Part shown: positions 10,500 to 23,220 of the stretch, piece after piece | Position numbering within the stretch: position 1 is the first letter of the stretch | How the letters are laid out: every line of letters begins with the position of its first letter | DNA from: Cacajao melanocephalus | Taxonomy: Eukaryota; Chordata; Mammalia; Primates; Pitheciidae | NCBI GenBank assembly: GCA_963573385.1 | Contig: CAUYLG010026770.1 | Coordinates: forward strand, 1 to 64,000 | DNA: 64,000 nt | Direction of reading: 5' to 3' | Position numbers and translations under genes: made by a program | Notes under the pieces: model-generated | The model's database searches: none | What the model saw: the letters and a program-made list of their open reading frames with translations, nothing else | Told to the model about the DNA's origin: nothing

Positions 10500-12620
10500 C
10501 TTAGAACAAATTAGTAATTCTAAAAAGCCAAGAAAAAAGCCTACCTTACTCCTGGGCCAAAGGTGGTTTATTTTATGAGGACTTCAAAATAAAATCAAAG
10601 TGTATGAATACTAAAGCCTTCATGATCTTAACTCCACTAGAGTTGGGCAACAGTTAGCCTAAGAAGTAGAATAGACTCTGAAAAGTAAATTAAAAGCCTA
10701 CCTGAATTAAATGTAATTATCACTGAAGCTGTCCAAGCTTGATCAAATAATTTTGTGGTCTACAAAAATTTAAGTCTATTTTAGTATATAAGAATACTAC
10801 ACATTTAGTATTATTGAAAAAGCATGACCACTGTAACCATTTTACAAGTTTGAGTACTTGATGATCATTGATTGAAAATTATAATTGTCAAGGTAAATAT
10901 TGAAGATAATAGTTTTATAGTGTAATACAAGCCAATTTCTAATTTATATTTGATCTCTTTTAAAAGAATAAAAATAGGTCTGTTTAAAGAAAAAATAGAA
11001 AACATATTACATCTTCTGTTTAGCAATATGTAGCAATTAAATAGAAAAGTCAGAAGTGAATACCTTCAGACTTGTTATTCAAACACACTTCCGGAAAGAG
11101 TTAAGTTGCTTCTCATTAAGAAGTTCCTAAAGAAATATTTTTGTACTTTAAAAAAAGATTTAAAAAAAAAAAACACCTTGAAATAGCTTCTCTTCTTTAG
11201 TTCAGTCATTTTCCTGATTCCACAAGCAGAAGCAAATACAATATGACTAGCTAATTCCCAGCTGCATAAAAATTTAAATCCATGTCTGAAAACTGAACAA
11301 TCAAATTATGTAGCAGCACAGTAGCCAGAAATAAACCCAATACATATGGTTTATTTCTGGCTACTGTTTGAATGCTGTTTATTCAACATTATTAACACAA
11401 ATAAAATTTACACCTACAGTCCTGTGCATTAAAAATAACTTCTCCCACATCAAATGGCAACATTTTCTTCTGCCAATCAAATTAAACCACAGAAACATTT
11501 GGAAAGAAATCAATTATATAACAAATCTTTGAAAAGTATGGCATTTATCATGTTCAAGACAGGTTAATTCTAGCTCTAAATAAACTTTCTCCTTCCAAGT
11601 TAGGGCTTTTATTTTGCTTTCTTTCCTTTTTTCTTTTTTTTTTCTTGCTGGAAATGTACTCAACCCAAACATTCTGTTATTCCAGCCACAAAATCTTTTT
11701 TCTCCCACAGTACATAAATTAAAAGGGAAAAAACAACACACATCCACACACATAAATAATTCTATTAGGCCCAGACAAATATAAGTGTATTGATTTTAGG
11801 CAAAAGTGTAACAAAAATCTTATGCCATGAATGAAAGTCTAAAAATTCTGGTGAAAAATGTTTACAGAAAAAGCCCTGTCCCCTTGTTTCCTGTCAACAA
11901 CCTCAGAGACTAACTGAAAAATCACCTCTGCAAATCTCCTTGACTAAAGGGAAAGAGGCCATTTTTAATGGCCTTCAGAGCCTTAAACTCCACACAGCTC
12001 TACAGATGAAAACTGATCACCTCAAGTAGCACCTTAGTCTGAACAATAAGTGCGTATCCACACTACCTGAATGATATTCTTAAATTAGCGGCTTCTCCAG
12101 CCACCATTAACTCAGACTTGAAAGACATAGTCAAGATCAGTCTTCTATATCATGTCCCACAATAGCTTCATCTGCAAGTTATGAGCAGGCGAACAATACA
12201 GATGAGGCGAAAAGGAACAATGTCTGCACTAAATGCACACAGAGTGGAATGGAAGGAAAATAAATGCACAGGTTATACATTTTAGACCAAAAAGAGATCT
12301 TACCAGTTATCTAGTCTGGTCCTGTAGCTTCCATCACAAGAGCGTGTGGGAGTAAAATGTGGAATGCAGTAACAGCCCCACCGGCAAAGAAGAAATGAAT
12401 GCATGGTGCCAAGTGCCCACAGGGCTTCTCACCATTTGTGCAGCTCCCTAGTTATTTCTTGTAAAAATGAAAACAGTCAAAACAATTGTGTCAAAATTAA
12501 GAGAGGAGCTGGCTTTTCTGTCGGGGATTTGAAATTTGCATTTGGTTAAAACCAGTCAACTGGAACTTTGAAATAAGTTTCTTTGTTTTGAATCAATTTT
12601 ACTATACCCATTCTTAATTT
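10500..12620. other. AT-rich intronic sequence, no repeat recognised apart from a hairpin
   Basis: About 2.1 kb of AT-rich sequence with A and T homopolymers and no recognised transposon. The one structured element is the 11311-11381 inverted repeat listed separately. Confidence 0.5.
11311..11381 (+). ncRNA. Candidate pre-miRNA-like hairpin (unproven)
   Basis: Arms 11318-11337 and 11348-11367 are perfectly complementary over 20 bp, with a 10-nt loop. Beyond a 6-nt bulge on the 3' side (11368-11373), positions 11312-11317 can pair with 11374-11379, including one G-T wobble. The total stem is about 26 bp in a ~70-nt element. The plus-strand 5' end reads TAGCAGCACAG, the same start as miR-15/16/195 family members, but the following bases differ, so this may be coincidence. 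It may instead be a palindromic DNA-transposon remnant. The structure is visible in the sequence. Transcription and processing are not. Confidence 0.25.
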
Positions 12621-12624
12621 ATTC

Positions 12625-13960
12625 ATCTGTCATTCACTTATTAAGTCAACAAGTATTTACTTACTAAGAGCTACCATTGTCAGGTGCCACCCTGGCTGCA
12701 AGAGTATAGCAATTAATCAAACAGGAAAAGTGCCTGGGAGAAAACCAATAAACAGGTACAGATACATATATATCTGGTGGTGATAGATGAAATGAAGAAA
12801 AAGAAAAAGAATTGAGACTGTCAGAAGATGCTGCTTTATATGAAATGTTCAAGAAAGACCTCACTGATTAATTGTCATTTGGGATAAAAGTTATAAAAAA
12901 TAAAAATAAAAGGAACAAATCCTGAGAATATGTCGTAAGAGCATTCCAGGCAGAGGGAACAGAAAATGCAAAGGCCCTCAGGTGAGAAGCATTTTCAACA
13001 TGTACTAGAATAAGAATCCCAGGTTAGATGTAAGTGAGCAGAGGAAGAATGAAGAGCAGGTAGGAGAGAGGTAGTGAGGATCAGATCAGTTAAGGGTCTT
13101 GAAGGCCACAGCAATGATTTTGGATCTGATTCTGAGAGTGCAATGAAAAGCCATTAGAGTGTTGTGAGAAGAGAAATAACACAATCTGATTTGGCTGCCA
13201 TGCAAAGACTGGATGACTAGGAAACAAATACAGAGCAGATAGATTAGTTAGGATGCTATTTCAGTGGTCCAAACAAAAGATGATGGTGAAATGAAGGGGT
13301 AGTACTAATGGAGATAGTCAGGATTCTGGACAGATTTAGGAGAAACTGATGTGAACTATGATATACAGTTAAGAGTCAGAAATAGCTCCACAATTCTTAG
13401 CCTGAGCAACTAGAAGTATCACTTATTTGGGCAGAGAAGACTGTGAAACAAGTCTTCAAATTCCTTGAGAACATGTTACAATTTGACATGTTTATTAGGA
13501 CTCCAAGTATAAACGTTAGGTAAGAAGTTGAATGTCCAAGTCTGGAGTTCAAGGAAGAGTTTTTGATGAAATTATAGAAATAAGAATCATCAGCTTATAG
13601 AGTTACCTAAAGCCATGAGACTGGCTGAGATTCTCTTGGGAGTGAACATGGATAAAGAAAATTTCTGGAGACTGAATCCTGATGTAATTCAGTGTTTAGA
13701 GGTCAAGAAGAAGAAAGAGATACACTGAAGAAGCTGAGAAGGAGCTGCCTGTGAAGTAGGAGGAGAACTAAGAGAGAATGAATTGTGCCTTGGAGGCCAA
13801 AGAAAGAAAGTCTATTAAGGAAAAGGGGAACAACTATGTCAATTGCTGCCTGCAGATAAAGTAAGACTGGACTCAGGAATCACCATTTTATTGGGCAATT
13901 AGAGGTCACTGGTTTTCTTGTAAGAAAGGCTTTCTTGAAGCAGTGGGTACAAAGGCCTAA
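12625..13960 (+). repeat. Unclassified ancient interspersed repeat, copy 3 (longest)
   Basis: It starts like other copies with AAGTCAACAAGTATTTACTT, then GAGCATTCCAGGCAGAGGG and CAAAGGCCCTCAGGTGAGAA. Next come AGGGTCTTGAAGGCCACAGC, ACCTAAAGCCATGAGACTGG and a final TGTCAATTGCTGCCTGCAGA. Its length (over 1.3 kb) and the same order of phrases in other copies show a real repeat family rather than unique sequence. No protein is encoded. Confidence 0.5.
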
Positions 13961-13964
13961 CAGA

Positions 13965-16425
13965 ATGGGTTCACAGACAGAATGGGGCATAATTATGAAT
14001 ATCTAAGTGTTTTGAAGAAGATTCCCATACACAATTAACCTGGAAATAATAAATTCTTGGACACACATTGCAATGCTAGCTTCAAAGGAGATCCAAAGAA
14101 CACATCCCCACTCTGTCATATACACAAATGAGAACTGAGCAGACAGAAGAGGCTGCAGGAACTGTGATGGCCATTGCAAGAGTTCTCAGGACACAGGCTG
14201 CAATGCCCAGAACCTAGTCCAAAATGCCAACAGCAAGGCCATACAAATAAACAGTCAGAATTAGAACAGCAAGAAGAAGAAACAAAGTAGCCAGCCAGGC
14301 TGGCTTGACCTACCAGTGGGATTAGCCTGAGACTAAAATACTAAAGTTTCATGACGACCCTTGAAATAGTAACAGGCAAAAGAAGATGACTCTGAGACTG
14401 CATCTTGAGACAAAACTCTGTGAAGGAGGCTGAGACATTTCAGGAACAAAGGGGATCCTCAACTGCCAGCAGAGGCAAAGCCTTCTCCTTCTGGATGCCT
14501 TACTAACCAGTCAAGCCCTTTATCACTGCTCATGGGCCTGCATACACTTTATTTCAGGCCACTTTTCTTTCCACACCAAGAAGATGGCCAGGTAGACCAC
14601 CCAAAGCTCTGCCAGTTGGGTAGATTTTCCTCTCTCCACATGGCTTCTTCTAGGGCCACTCCTAAGTACGGCTGTAGTGAAGCAGTCATCCATTTCCACT
14701 TGCATCTATACATTCAGACTATCGCATACACTCAACTTTGCTCAGATTCAGCATCTAGGAGACCAAAGATAAACATTCGTATTTGAGACCCTTTCTGGGA
14801 TATTATACTTGATAACTGAGTTGGAATCTCTTAGCCTTTCATTTTCTTTGTAAACCACTTCAAGGACTACAGTATCACAATCAGGCTTATGTTATTGTTG
14901 GTTGGATACTCACAAATGAATTCACTAGATGGTGAGACCCTTGAAGTCAAAAGCTATCTCTTTATTCCTATTTTTTAAGAAATATTATTGTAAATATAGA
15001 GGAAATAGGCTCTGACTCCCAGATTCGTTGGATATAAAGAAAGTTATGAAACCTCTCTGTGCTTCCATTGCCACATCATTAAAATATTAAAAATAGTCAT
15101 CTTCCAGTTCAGATTTAAGAATTTGCAATAATATTTATACAACATGAGTACACGGCCTTAGAGAAAGCCCAATAGATGGGCCTTAATGTTGTTTTATATT
15201 ATTTGAATCCCTAGAACCTAGCCCAGCACTTGGCTCATAGGTTACAGACATGAATTAATATTTACTGCATTAAATCAAAAGGAGAAACATCACTTAAAAT
15301 ACCACATATGGGGAGAGATTGACAAATGTGTACAATTCTGAAGGAAAAACTTGGCAGGCAAAGAGTAAAGTCTTTAAGTTTATTTGACTAAAGTTTATTT
15401 GACAAAACTGTCATCACTTTAAAGGGTTTTTAGACCTGCTCACTTCATCTACACAGGACTTGTATGGTAGGATGAGGTTAGGTGCAATGTGGAATCTCAT
15501 TTTTGCAGCAATGATAGTTAAAACCAAAAAGACACTGATTTCTCCACTTCCTAAGTTTAAAGAACTGTCAGGAGTCAAAGGCAGCTACTTCCCCAGAGAT
15601 CTTGCTTCATTCTGGAGCTTTGTTTATCACCCACCACCATGATCACCACCAACTCCTTCCAACTTGGTAGATCTGACTAGAGTAAGAGGTGTAGAGAGGT
15701 CACCTTATAACTGTTTTTTGGAGCAGTTGACATCCTTTCTTCTTGAACTTCTCCTCCACTCCCTTCTACAGTATTGAAGGGACCCAAATGTTCTCCCCAT
15801 CTCCACTAAGTCAGGGACTGGTGATCATTTCTTGCCTTAAGGGCTGACCAATAGAATCCTTAGAGTGCTTAATGCTGCAAATACGTAGGGAAAAAATGCA
15901 GGAGTTGAACAGCAGAGGTATGGCAGGCACCCCCACAATTAACCATGGCAATCATACGGGGATTTTCCTATATGTTGATCAGATGTCAGTGTACAGATGG
16001 ATTTAAGCACTCAGAAAAGGGCCACTCAATGAATGAGGGGACCCTGTAGCAAGGGGAGACATGGTGGGTGTTTTTCCACCTGTGTGCTGAAGCTGTCAGG
16101 CAGAGGTCAAAACTGAGCCATGGTTCCAGGTCAGCAGACTGTTTAGAGCAAGTGTGAAGAGGGCTGTACTATGAGCACCCAAGAGGCAGCCCACTGGGAA
16201 CCTGCTACACAGAAGAGTGACAGCCAGTCAGTGAAGGGAAGCAGATTACAGGGCTCTGTAAAAGCCTGCGAGAAGCCTCTTACCCTAAATCTATTGTCTT
16301 TTGTGTAATAATAATGTAATTCCAGTGATAGGTCATCAAAGAATTTGGAAAAGTAGCTGTTCACACAAACAAACTAAACTGTCAAAACAACCCAGTGAAA
16401 ACTTTCTGCATTAAAAATGTCATAA
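13965..16425. other. Intronic sequence, mostly unrecognised
   Basis: An L2-like phrase at 15195-15275 (GAACCTAGCCCAGCACTTGG) is the only repeat signal I can name. The rest shows nothing. Confidence 0.45.
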
Positions 16426-18232
16426 TGGGGTGGAGGCCTCTTCATGTCCTCCCTAACTCATTCTATGAAGCCAGAATCACTTTGATACAAAAACCTGGCA
16501 AAGGCACAACAGAAAAATACAACTACAGGCCAATATCCCAGATGAACATAGAAGCAAAACTCCTCAATAAAATACTAGCAAACCAAATCCAGCAGCACAA
16601 CAAAAGTTAATTCACCACGATCAAGTTGGCTTTATTTCTGGGATGCAAGGGTGGCTCAGTGTATGCAAATCAATAAATGTGATTCACCACACAAACAGAA
16701 ATAAAAAAAAAAGCCATATGATCATCTCAGTGGACAAGAGAAAACTTTTGATAAAATCCAACATTCCTTGATGATTAAAAAAAACCCTCAACAGACCAGG
16801 CATTGAAGGAACAGACCTCAAAATCATAAAAGCTGTCTATGACAACCCCACAGCCAACATCATACTGAGTGGGCATAAGCTGAAACTGTTCTCTTTAAGA
16901 ACTGGAACAAGACAAGGATGCCAATTCTCACCACTTCTATGCAACATAATTCTGTAAGTCTTAGCCAGAGGAATCAGGCAAGAAGAAGAAATAAAAGAGA
17001 TCCAAATAGGATAAGAAGAAGTCAAATTATCTCTCTTTGCTGATATGATTCTATACCTAGAAAACCCTAAAGACTCTGCCAAAAGGCTCCTGGAACTGAT
17101 AAACAATTTCAGTGAAGTTCCAGGATAAAAAACATATAAAAATCAACATACAACATCAATGATGCAAAAAATCAACATACGAAAAATCAGTAGCATTTCC
17201 ATACACCAATAATGTTCAAGCTTAGAGCCAAATCAAGGACATAATCTCATTTAAAATGCTACAAAAGAATAAAATACCTAGGAATACATCTAACCAATTA
17301 TGGGAAAGATCTCCACAAGGAGAACTACAAAACACTGCTGAAGGAAGTTAGAGATGACATTAAAAAATGGAAAAACATTCCATGCTTATGAATTGGTATA
17401 ATTAATATCATATAAATGATCATACTTTCCAAAGCAATCTACAGATTTAACGCTATTCCTCTCAAACTACTAAGATCATTTTTCACAGAATTAGAAAATC
17501 TATTCCAAAATTCCTAAGGAACCAAAAAAGAACCCAAACAGCCAAAGAAATCCTGAGCAAAAGAAACAAAGCCAGAGGCATTATATTATCCAACTTCAAA
17601 CTGTAGTCTACAGTAAACAAAACAGCAAGGCACTAGTATGAAAACAGACACATAGACCAGTGGAACAGATTAGAGAACTCAGAAATAAAGTGATACACCT
17701 ACAATAAGCTGATCTTTGACAAAGTAAACAAAAATAAGCAAGGGGAAAGAACACTCTATTCAGTAAATGGTGCTGGGATAACTGGCTACTCATATGCAGG
17801 AGAATGAAACTGACCCCTTGCCTTTCAAAATACACACAGATTAACTCAAGACAAATTACAGATTTAAATGTAAGACATTAAACTATAAATATCTTACAAG
17901 AAATACCATTCTGGGAAATATCATTCTGGACATGAGATTTAATGAAGAATTTATGATTAAATCCTCAAGAGCAATTGCAACTAAAACAAAAATTGAAAAA
18001 TTGGATCTAACTAAGCTAAAGTGCTTTGGTACCAGAATGTGCAAAACTGTGCTTACTGAATAGAGTAAGCAGACAACTTACAGAATGAGAGAAATATTCA
18101 CAAACTATGCACCTGATGAAGGTCTAATATCAAGAATCCATAAGAAACTTAAACAACTAAACAAGCAAAAACAAATGACCCCATTAAAAAGTGGGCAAAG
18201 GACATGAACAGACACTTCACAAAAGAATACAT

Positions 18233-18565
18233 GAATGAACCTGGAAACCATCATTCTCAGCAAACTGACGCAAGAACAGAAAATCAAACAGCGCATGTTC
18301 TCACTCATAGATGGGTGTTGAACAATGAGAACACATGGACACAGGGAGGGGAGCATCACACACTGGGGTTTGTCGGAGGGAAATAGGGGAGGGACAACAG
18401 GGGGTGGGAAGTTGGGGAGAGATAGCATGGGGAAAAAAGCCAGATATAGGTAATGGGGAGGAAGGCAGCAAATCACACTGCCATGTGTGTACCTATGCAA
18501 CAATCTTGCATGTTCTTCACATGTATCCCAAAACCTAAAATGCAGTTAAAAAAATACATACAAAG
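18233..18565 (+). mobile_element. Younger L1 3' fragment inserted in the older L1
   Basis: The text jumps from the older L1's ORF2 (CACAAAAGAATACATGAATG) to L1PA-like 3' end text (ATCATTCTCAGCAAACTGACG, CACACTGGGGTTTGTCGGAG, CCCAAAACCTAAAATGCAG). Then it returns to the older L1 at GGGGCAACAAACATACAC, just where it left off. A short repeated AATACAT at both ends fits a decayed target-site duplication. Confidence 0.75.
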
Positions 18566-18604
18566 GGGCAACAAACATACACAAAAATGCTCAATATCAC
18601 TCAT

Positions 18605-18980
18605 TGTATTAGTCTGTTCTCATGCTACTAATAAAGATATATCCAAGACTGGGCAATTTATAAAGAAAAAAGTTTTAACTGACTCACAGTTCCGCATGGG
18701 TAGGGAGGCCTTAGGAAATTTACAATAATGGCAGAAGGGGAAGCAAACACTTTTTTCTCCACATGAAAGCAGCAAGAAGTACAGAGGGAAGTGGTAAAAA
18801 AAAACCATTTATAAAACCATCAGATCTCATGAGAACTCATTCACTATCACAAGAACAGCATGAAAGTAACCACCCCCATAATTCAACTACCTCCCACCGA
18901 GTCCCACTCACAACATATGGGGATTATGGGAACTATAATTCAAGCTGAGATTTGGGTGGGAACACAACCAAATCATGTCA
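18605..18980 (-). repeat. THE1/MST solo LTR inside the L1
   Basis: It runs TGTATTAGTCTGTTCTCATG to AACCAAATCATGTCA, with CCAAGACTGGGCAATTTATAA and TCAGATCTCATGAGAACTCA. It is 376 bases, typical for this MaLR class. The flanks CTCAT (18600-18604) and CTAAT (18981-18985) are a 5-bp target-site duplication with one mismatch. No internal region is present. Confidence 0.9.
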
Positions 18981-19841
18981 CTAATCATCAGAGAAATACA
19001 AATCAAAACCACAATGAGATACCATTTCACACCAGTCAAAATGGCTATTAGTAAAAAGTCATAAGATAACAGAAGTTGTTGAGGTATGGAGAAAAGGGAA
19101 GGCTCATACACTATTGGTGGGAATGTAAATTAATCCAGCAATTGTGGAAAGCAGGTTGGAGGTTTCATAAAGAGCTAAAAACAGAACTACCATTCAACTC
19201 AGCAATCCCATTAAGGAGCATGTACCCTAAGGAAAATAAATCATTCTACCAAAAAGACAAATGCACTCATATTTGTCACAGCACTACTCACAACAGTAAA
19301 GGCATAGAATCAACCTAGGTGCTCATCAAAAGTGTACTGGATAAAGAAAACGTGGTATATACGCACCATGAATACTGCATAGTCATAAAAAGGAATGAAA
19401 TTATGTCCTTTGCTGCAAGTTGGATGTAGCTGGAGGCCATCATCCTAAGCAAATTAACACAGGAAGAGAAAACCAAATACCACCTGTTCTCACTTATAAG
19501 TGCAAGCTAAACACTGAGTACTTATGGACATAAAGACGAGAACAATAGAAGTTGGTGACTACTAGAAGAGGGAGGGGAGAGAGGGGCAAGGGCTTAAAAA
19601 CTACTTATCAGGTATATGCTATCAGTACCTGGGTGATAGGATCATTTGTATCTCAAACCTTAGTGCCACACAATATTACCCAGATAACAAATCTGCAGAT
19701 GTACCCTCTAAATCTAAAATAAAAGTTGAAACTATTTTAAAAATGACATTATCAGAGATTCTGATTAAATAGGAATAGCATGTTTTCCTTTGACAGAATT
19801 AAATCAAAATAATTCAACAGAATTTTTATGACAGTTCTCAT

Positions 19842-19844
<3 letters not shown>

Positions 19845-19880
<36 letters not shown>
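19845..19880 (+). repeat. (CA)n microsatellite
   Basis: An uninterrupted CA run of about 17-18 units is followed by a short GA-rich stretch. Confidence 0.95.
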
Positions 19881-19883
<3 letters not shown>

Positions 19884-20419
19884 AAGAGAGAGAGTGAATA
19901 AGAGTATTTTTGTGTTTTTTTTAAATCATCCAAATTTTTTTAATTAGGCAAAACTATAAAAAATTTATAATTTATTTTTTCATCATACATACGAATAACC
20001 TAAGAAATGTCCTTGTCTGTTGGAGGATATTTAGATTGGTGTTAACCTGTCTCTACTTTTTTAACTGTTATTCCATGGGCATGCCACTTAGATTTTCTGA
20101 GGCTCTATCTTCATGAAAAAGTTTGAATACAAACAGGGGGTCCTAATCCATAGACTTACAGTCTTCTGGGGAGGGTTCTTCCTTACATCTTCTCCTTCCC
20201 ATTCTGTTATTAACACAAGATATGCTGGAATTCACTGGTGACTGTCTCAGAGGCATACACTGGTTTTGGTACCTTACCTCTAACTTCCACCAGCCACTCC
20301 ACGTTCTCTAGAAAAACATTCTGTTCACACTCAGTACACATAATTTCAATGGGCTCTGAGTCCAGGTATGGACGCAAACCCTTTTTCAGTTCAATCACTC
20401 TTTTCTAAAACTAAAGTCA

Positions 20420-20740
20420 CAGTGATTCCTTCAAAGATGGACTTCTGACTCAAGTCGTCTAATCAGAGGTAAGCCAAGGATTGGCTGGAGAGTGACAGGA
20501 AGTTTTTCACTTTTCTCTGGTCTTGAACTTAGAAGATCTAAGGCTGGATCTGCTAACAGCCACACAGACAGAGCCTAGGAGTTGAAAATCCACAGAAAAG
20601 CTGAGCCAAGAGATGGAAAAGAAACATCTCTTTGAGCCTTTGAGTCCTGCTAATTTGAAGAATTATTCCTGGACTTTTCAGTCACTTGAGCAAATAAATT
20701 TTCTTGTTTCTTATAACAGATTCTAAGTTTTTGTAACTGA
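20420..20740 (-). repeat. Ancient interspersed repeat fragment
   Basis: It reads, on the minus strand, from TTATTTGCTCAAGTGACTGA through AAGTCCAGG to CCTTGGCTTACCTCTGATTA. A related text on the plus strand at about 51118-51600 supports a repeat. I cannot name the family. Confidence 0.4.
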
Positions 20741-20744
20741 AAGA

Positions 20745-22090
20745 GAGAGCTGTATCTAATATATGCAGTCTATAGGTTGACTATTCAGTCTAGTACAAAG
20801 ATGTTCAAATATTTTTAATGTATGTGGATAATGTGTTAAATAAAATATAAATTGATATAAAATTTTTATGTGTTTCTGTTAGGATTTTCTCAACAATATG
20901 CAGTACAGGTATAACTAGAAAATTTTAGCAGTCCCTTCAAATTCTAAAACTCTATGATGTTTAAGAGATTTTGCGTTACATAAACCAAGGTATAAACCTG
21001 CATATAAAATGGTACAGAGGACATCTGTCCTCAGAGATTAATCAATAAGCAGCTGTGTTCCTTTGCATGATATTGTGAAATGCAGTAACTTTGAGACAAT
21101 GATGTTACATTTTGGGATCTACAGATTAGAGACATGGAAATAAGGTTGTGAATTCTAAATAAGACCAAAAATAATTTAAAAATCCAAAAGATGCCTTTTA
21201 AAAAATACACCTTTCAGTACTAATGGAGATTTCACACTGGGTAATATAAATCACCAACATGCTAATTAAGCTGTGTTTTTCACTTTAAGGTCTTTCTGTG
21301 CTTCCCTGAAAGTGATAACAAATGGAACATGATTATTTTCTTGAGATCTGAGATCAAAATGTCCACAAGCAATATATTGTTGTAGTGATACAATACCAAG
21401 CAAATAAAATAAAAGCTCTAAATATCACCTACCACAAAACTTGGAATACAAAATGTGAAATTTGCAGAGGCATGACTAATGGAATGATTTCTATTTTTTC
21501 AGCAACGGAATAACCAGTCCATGAACCAAGCACATACAATACTTAGAAAACAGTCTTAGAGAAAACTGACATATATATAGGGTATTTTATCTTGTATTAT
21601 GTGATTTGTAGAAGCAATCTCAACTGGAAGTACTTCAAAGGAAGGCATTAAACAAGTGTAAAATAACTAACCTACAAGTATTTATTAAGCGTTTGCTATG
21701 TAGCCAGCCAAATCCAAGGTGATTGAAGAGAAAATAAGAGAGGGAAATCTAAGGACCCTGTTGGGAGTAACCTGCTAACTGTGTCCCCCTCTTTCAGCCT
21801 CTTCTGCTTCAAACCACTAGACCCATGGCTGCCAGGCTAATTGGCTGAAAGCAGAGCTTGCTTCCCTTTGATCATATATGCAAGCATCTTTAGTGGTCCC
21901 TCGCTGTACTACGCACATTCTCTCCATCTCTCAGGTAGGCATAACATAGTCCCAATCTTATCTTCCAGCCTTATCTCCCAGTATTGCCCTTTGAGTGACA
22001 ACAGATTCCAGTTAGCATTTTTATTTAAAAAGAAATTGGTCCTAGAACGGCTATGGCACAGCGGGGATGAAGAGGAGGAGAAAGAGGAGA
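20745..22090. other. Intronic sequence, nothing recognised
   Basis: AT-rich sequence with no clear transposon or gene signal. Confidence 0.5.
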
Positions 22091-22094
22091 CCAA

Positions 22095-22200
22095 CATTCC
22101 TCGATTGGTTACTATGTGCTGAGTACTAGGCATATGCTAAGTATTTAACATCCATAGTCTCATTATAACCATATAAACTGAGTACTAATATCATCTCCAT
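22095..22200 (-). repeat. MIR fragment
   Basis: The text TTACTATGTGCTGAGTACTAG and CATAGTCTCATTATAACCAT is the reverse MIR. Confidence 0.6.
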
Positions 22201-22202
22201 TT

Positions 22203-22430
22203 TTTTCTATTGAGGTGAAATTTAGCTGACATAAAATTAACCATTTCAAAGTAAATTAATTAGTGTATTTACAATGCTGTGCAACCACCACTTCTATCTA
22301 GTTTCCAAATGTTTTTATGGTTCCAAAAGGAAATCTCATACCCATTAAGCACTTAATTCTTAACTGCTCTTTTTTCCCTTCACTCAGCCCATGGCAACAG
22401 GAAATCTGCACTCTGTCTCTATATCATCCC
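22203..22430 (-). mobile_element. L1M-type 3' region fragment
   Basis: ATTGAGGTGAAATTTAGCTG, CAATGCTGTGCAACCACCAC and CCATGGCAACAGGAAATCTG follow the order of an old reverse-oriented L1M 3' region. Confidence 0.65.
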
Positions 22431-22547
22431 CATTTTACACATGGGGGTAATGCAGTGTAAGAGGTTAGGCTACTTTTCCAAAGTCTCCCTGCTAAATGTA
22501 ATAGATCTTGGGTTCTTTCTCCTTCCTCAAAATAGCTAAGGCATGTG

Positions 22548-23030
22548 TATTAAGGTTCTCTAAAGAAACAACTAATAAGAGAGTCACACATATGAAAAGG
22601 AGTTTATTAAGGAGAATTGACTCACATGATCACAAGGTGAAGTCCCACAATAGGGAGTCTGCAAGTTGAAGAGCAAGGAAACTAGTGGTGGATCAGCCAG
22701 AGTCCCAAAACCTCAAAAGTAGGGGAGCTTCAGTCTATGGCCAAAGCCCTGAGAACCCCTGGAAAACCACCTGTGTAAGTCCAAGAGTCCAAAAGCTGAA
22801 GAGCTTGAAGTTTGATGTTCAAGGTCAGGAAGCATCCAGCACTGGAGAAAGATGGAGGCCAGAAGACTCAGCAAGTCTGCTTTTCCATCTTCTCCTGCCT
22901 GCTTTCTCCTAGCCGTACTGGCAGCTGATTAGATGGCACCCATCCAGATTGAGGCTGTGTCTGCCTCTCCCAGTCCACTGACTCAAATATTAATCTCTTT
23001 TGGCAACACCCTCACAGACACACCCAGGAA
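22548..23030 (+). repeat. LTR-like element, family A, copy 2
   Basis: It has TATTAAGGTTCTCTAAAGAA, AGGAGAATTGACTCACATGA and a final CACCCTCACAGACACACCCA. It is the same family as 7383-7814 and 26450-27144, and probably lacks its extreme 3' end. Confidence 0.55.
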
Positions 23031-23034
23031 CATG

Positions 23035-23220
23035 CTCTTCCTCATTAATCCCTGTGAGTAAATGCTATTATTGTCTCTAGTTTACAGATGAGGAAACTGA
23101 GGGACAGAAGGAGTATTAACAATTACCTTGACTTTGCTAACTAGCCCCGAAGTGGGGAGACCAGGAGTTGAACCCAGGCAGTCTTACTCTAAGTTCACTT
23201 TCTTAACTACTCCTCTAGGC
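23035..23220 (-). repeat. MIR element
   Basis: TAGTTTACAGATGAGGAAAC, then GAGTTGAACCCAGGCAGTCT form a clear reverse MIR. Confidence 0.8.

Larger units (their letters stand above)
16430..19745 (+). mobile_element. Old 5'-truncated L1 with nested insertions
   Basis: The left part is reverse-transcriptase region of L1 ORF2: readable text includes [20 protein letters not shown], later NKILANQIQ. Its catalytic motif has decayed, with [12 protein letters not shown] around 17030-17065 where the family has two adjacent aspartates. Stops and frameshifts are scattered. The L1 continues at 18566-18599 and 18981-19735 to the 3' end, ending CTAAATCTAAAATAAAAGTTG. It is interrupted by a younger L1 fragment (~18233-18565) and an LTR (18605-18980). 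It cannot move on its own. Confidence 0.9.

Noticed and set aside
11311..11381. Calling the hairpin a miR-15/16 family member
   Set aside because: Only the first nine to eleven bases match and the rest differs, so I report it as a candidate hairpin only.
18605..18980. Possible intact provirus at the THE1/MST LTRs
   Set aside because: All three THE1/MST copies (18605, 29641, 31559) are solo LTRs with their own target-site duplications and no internal genes.
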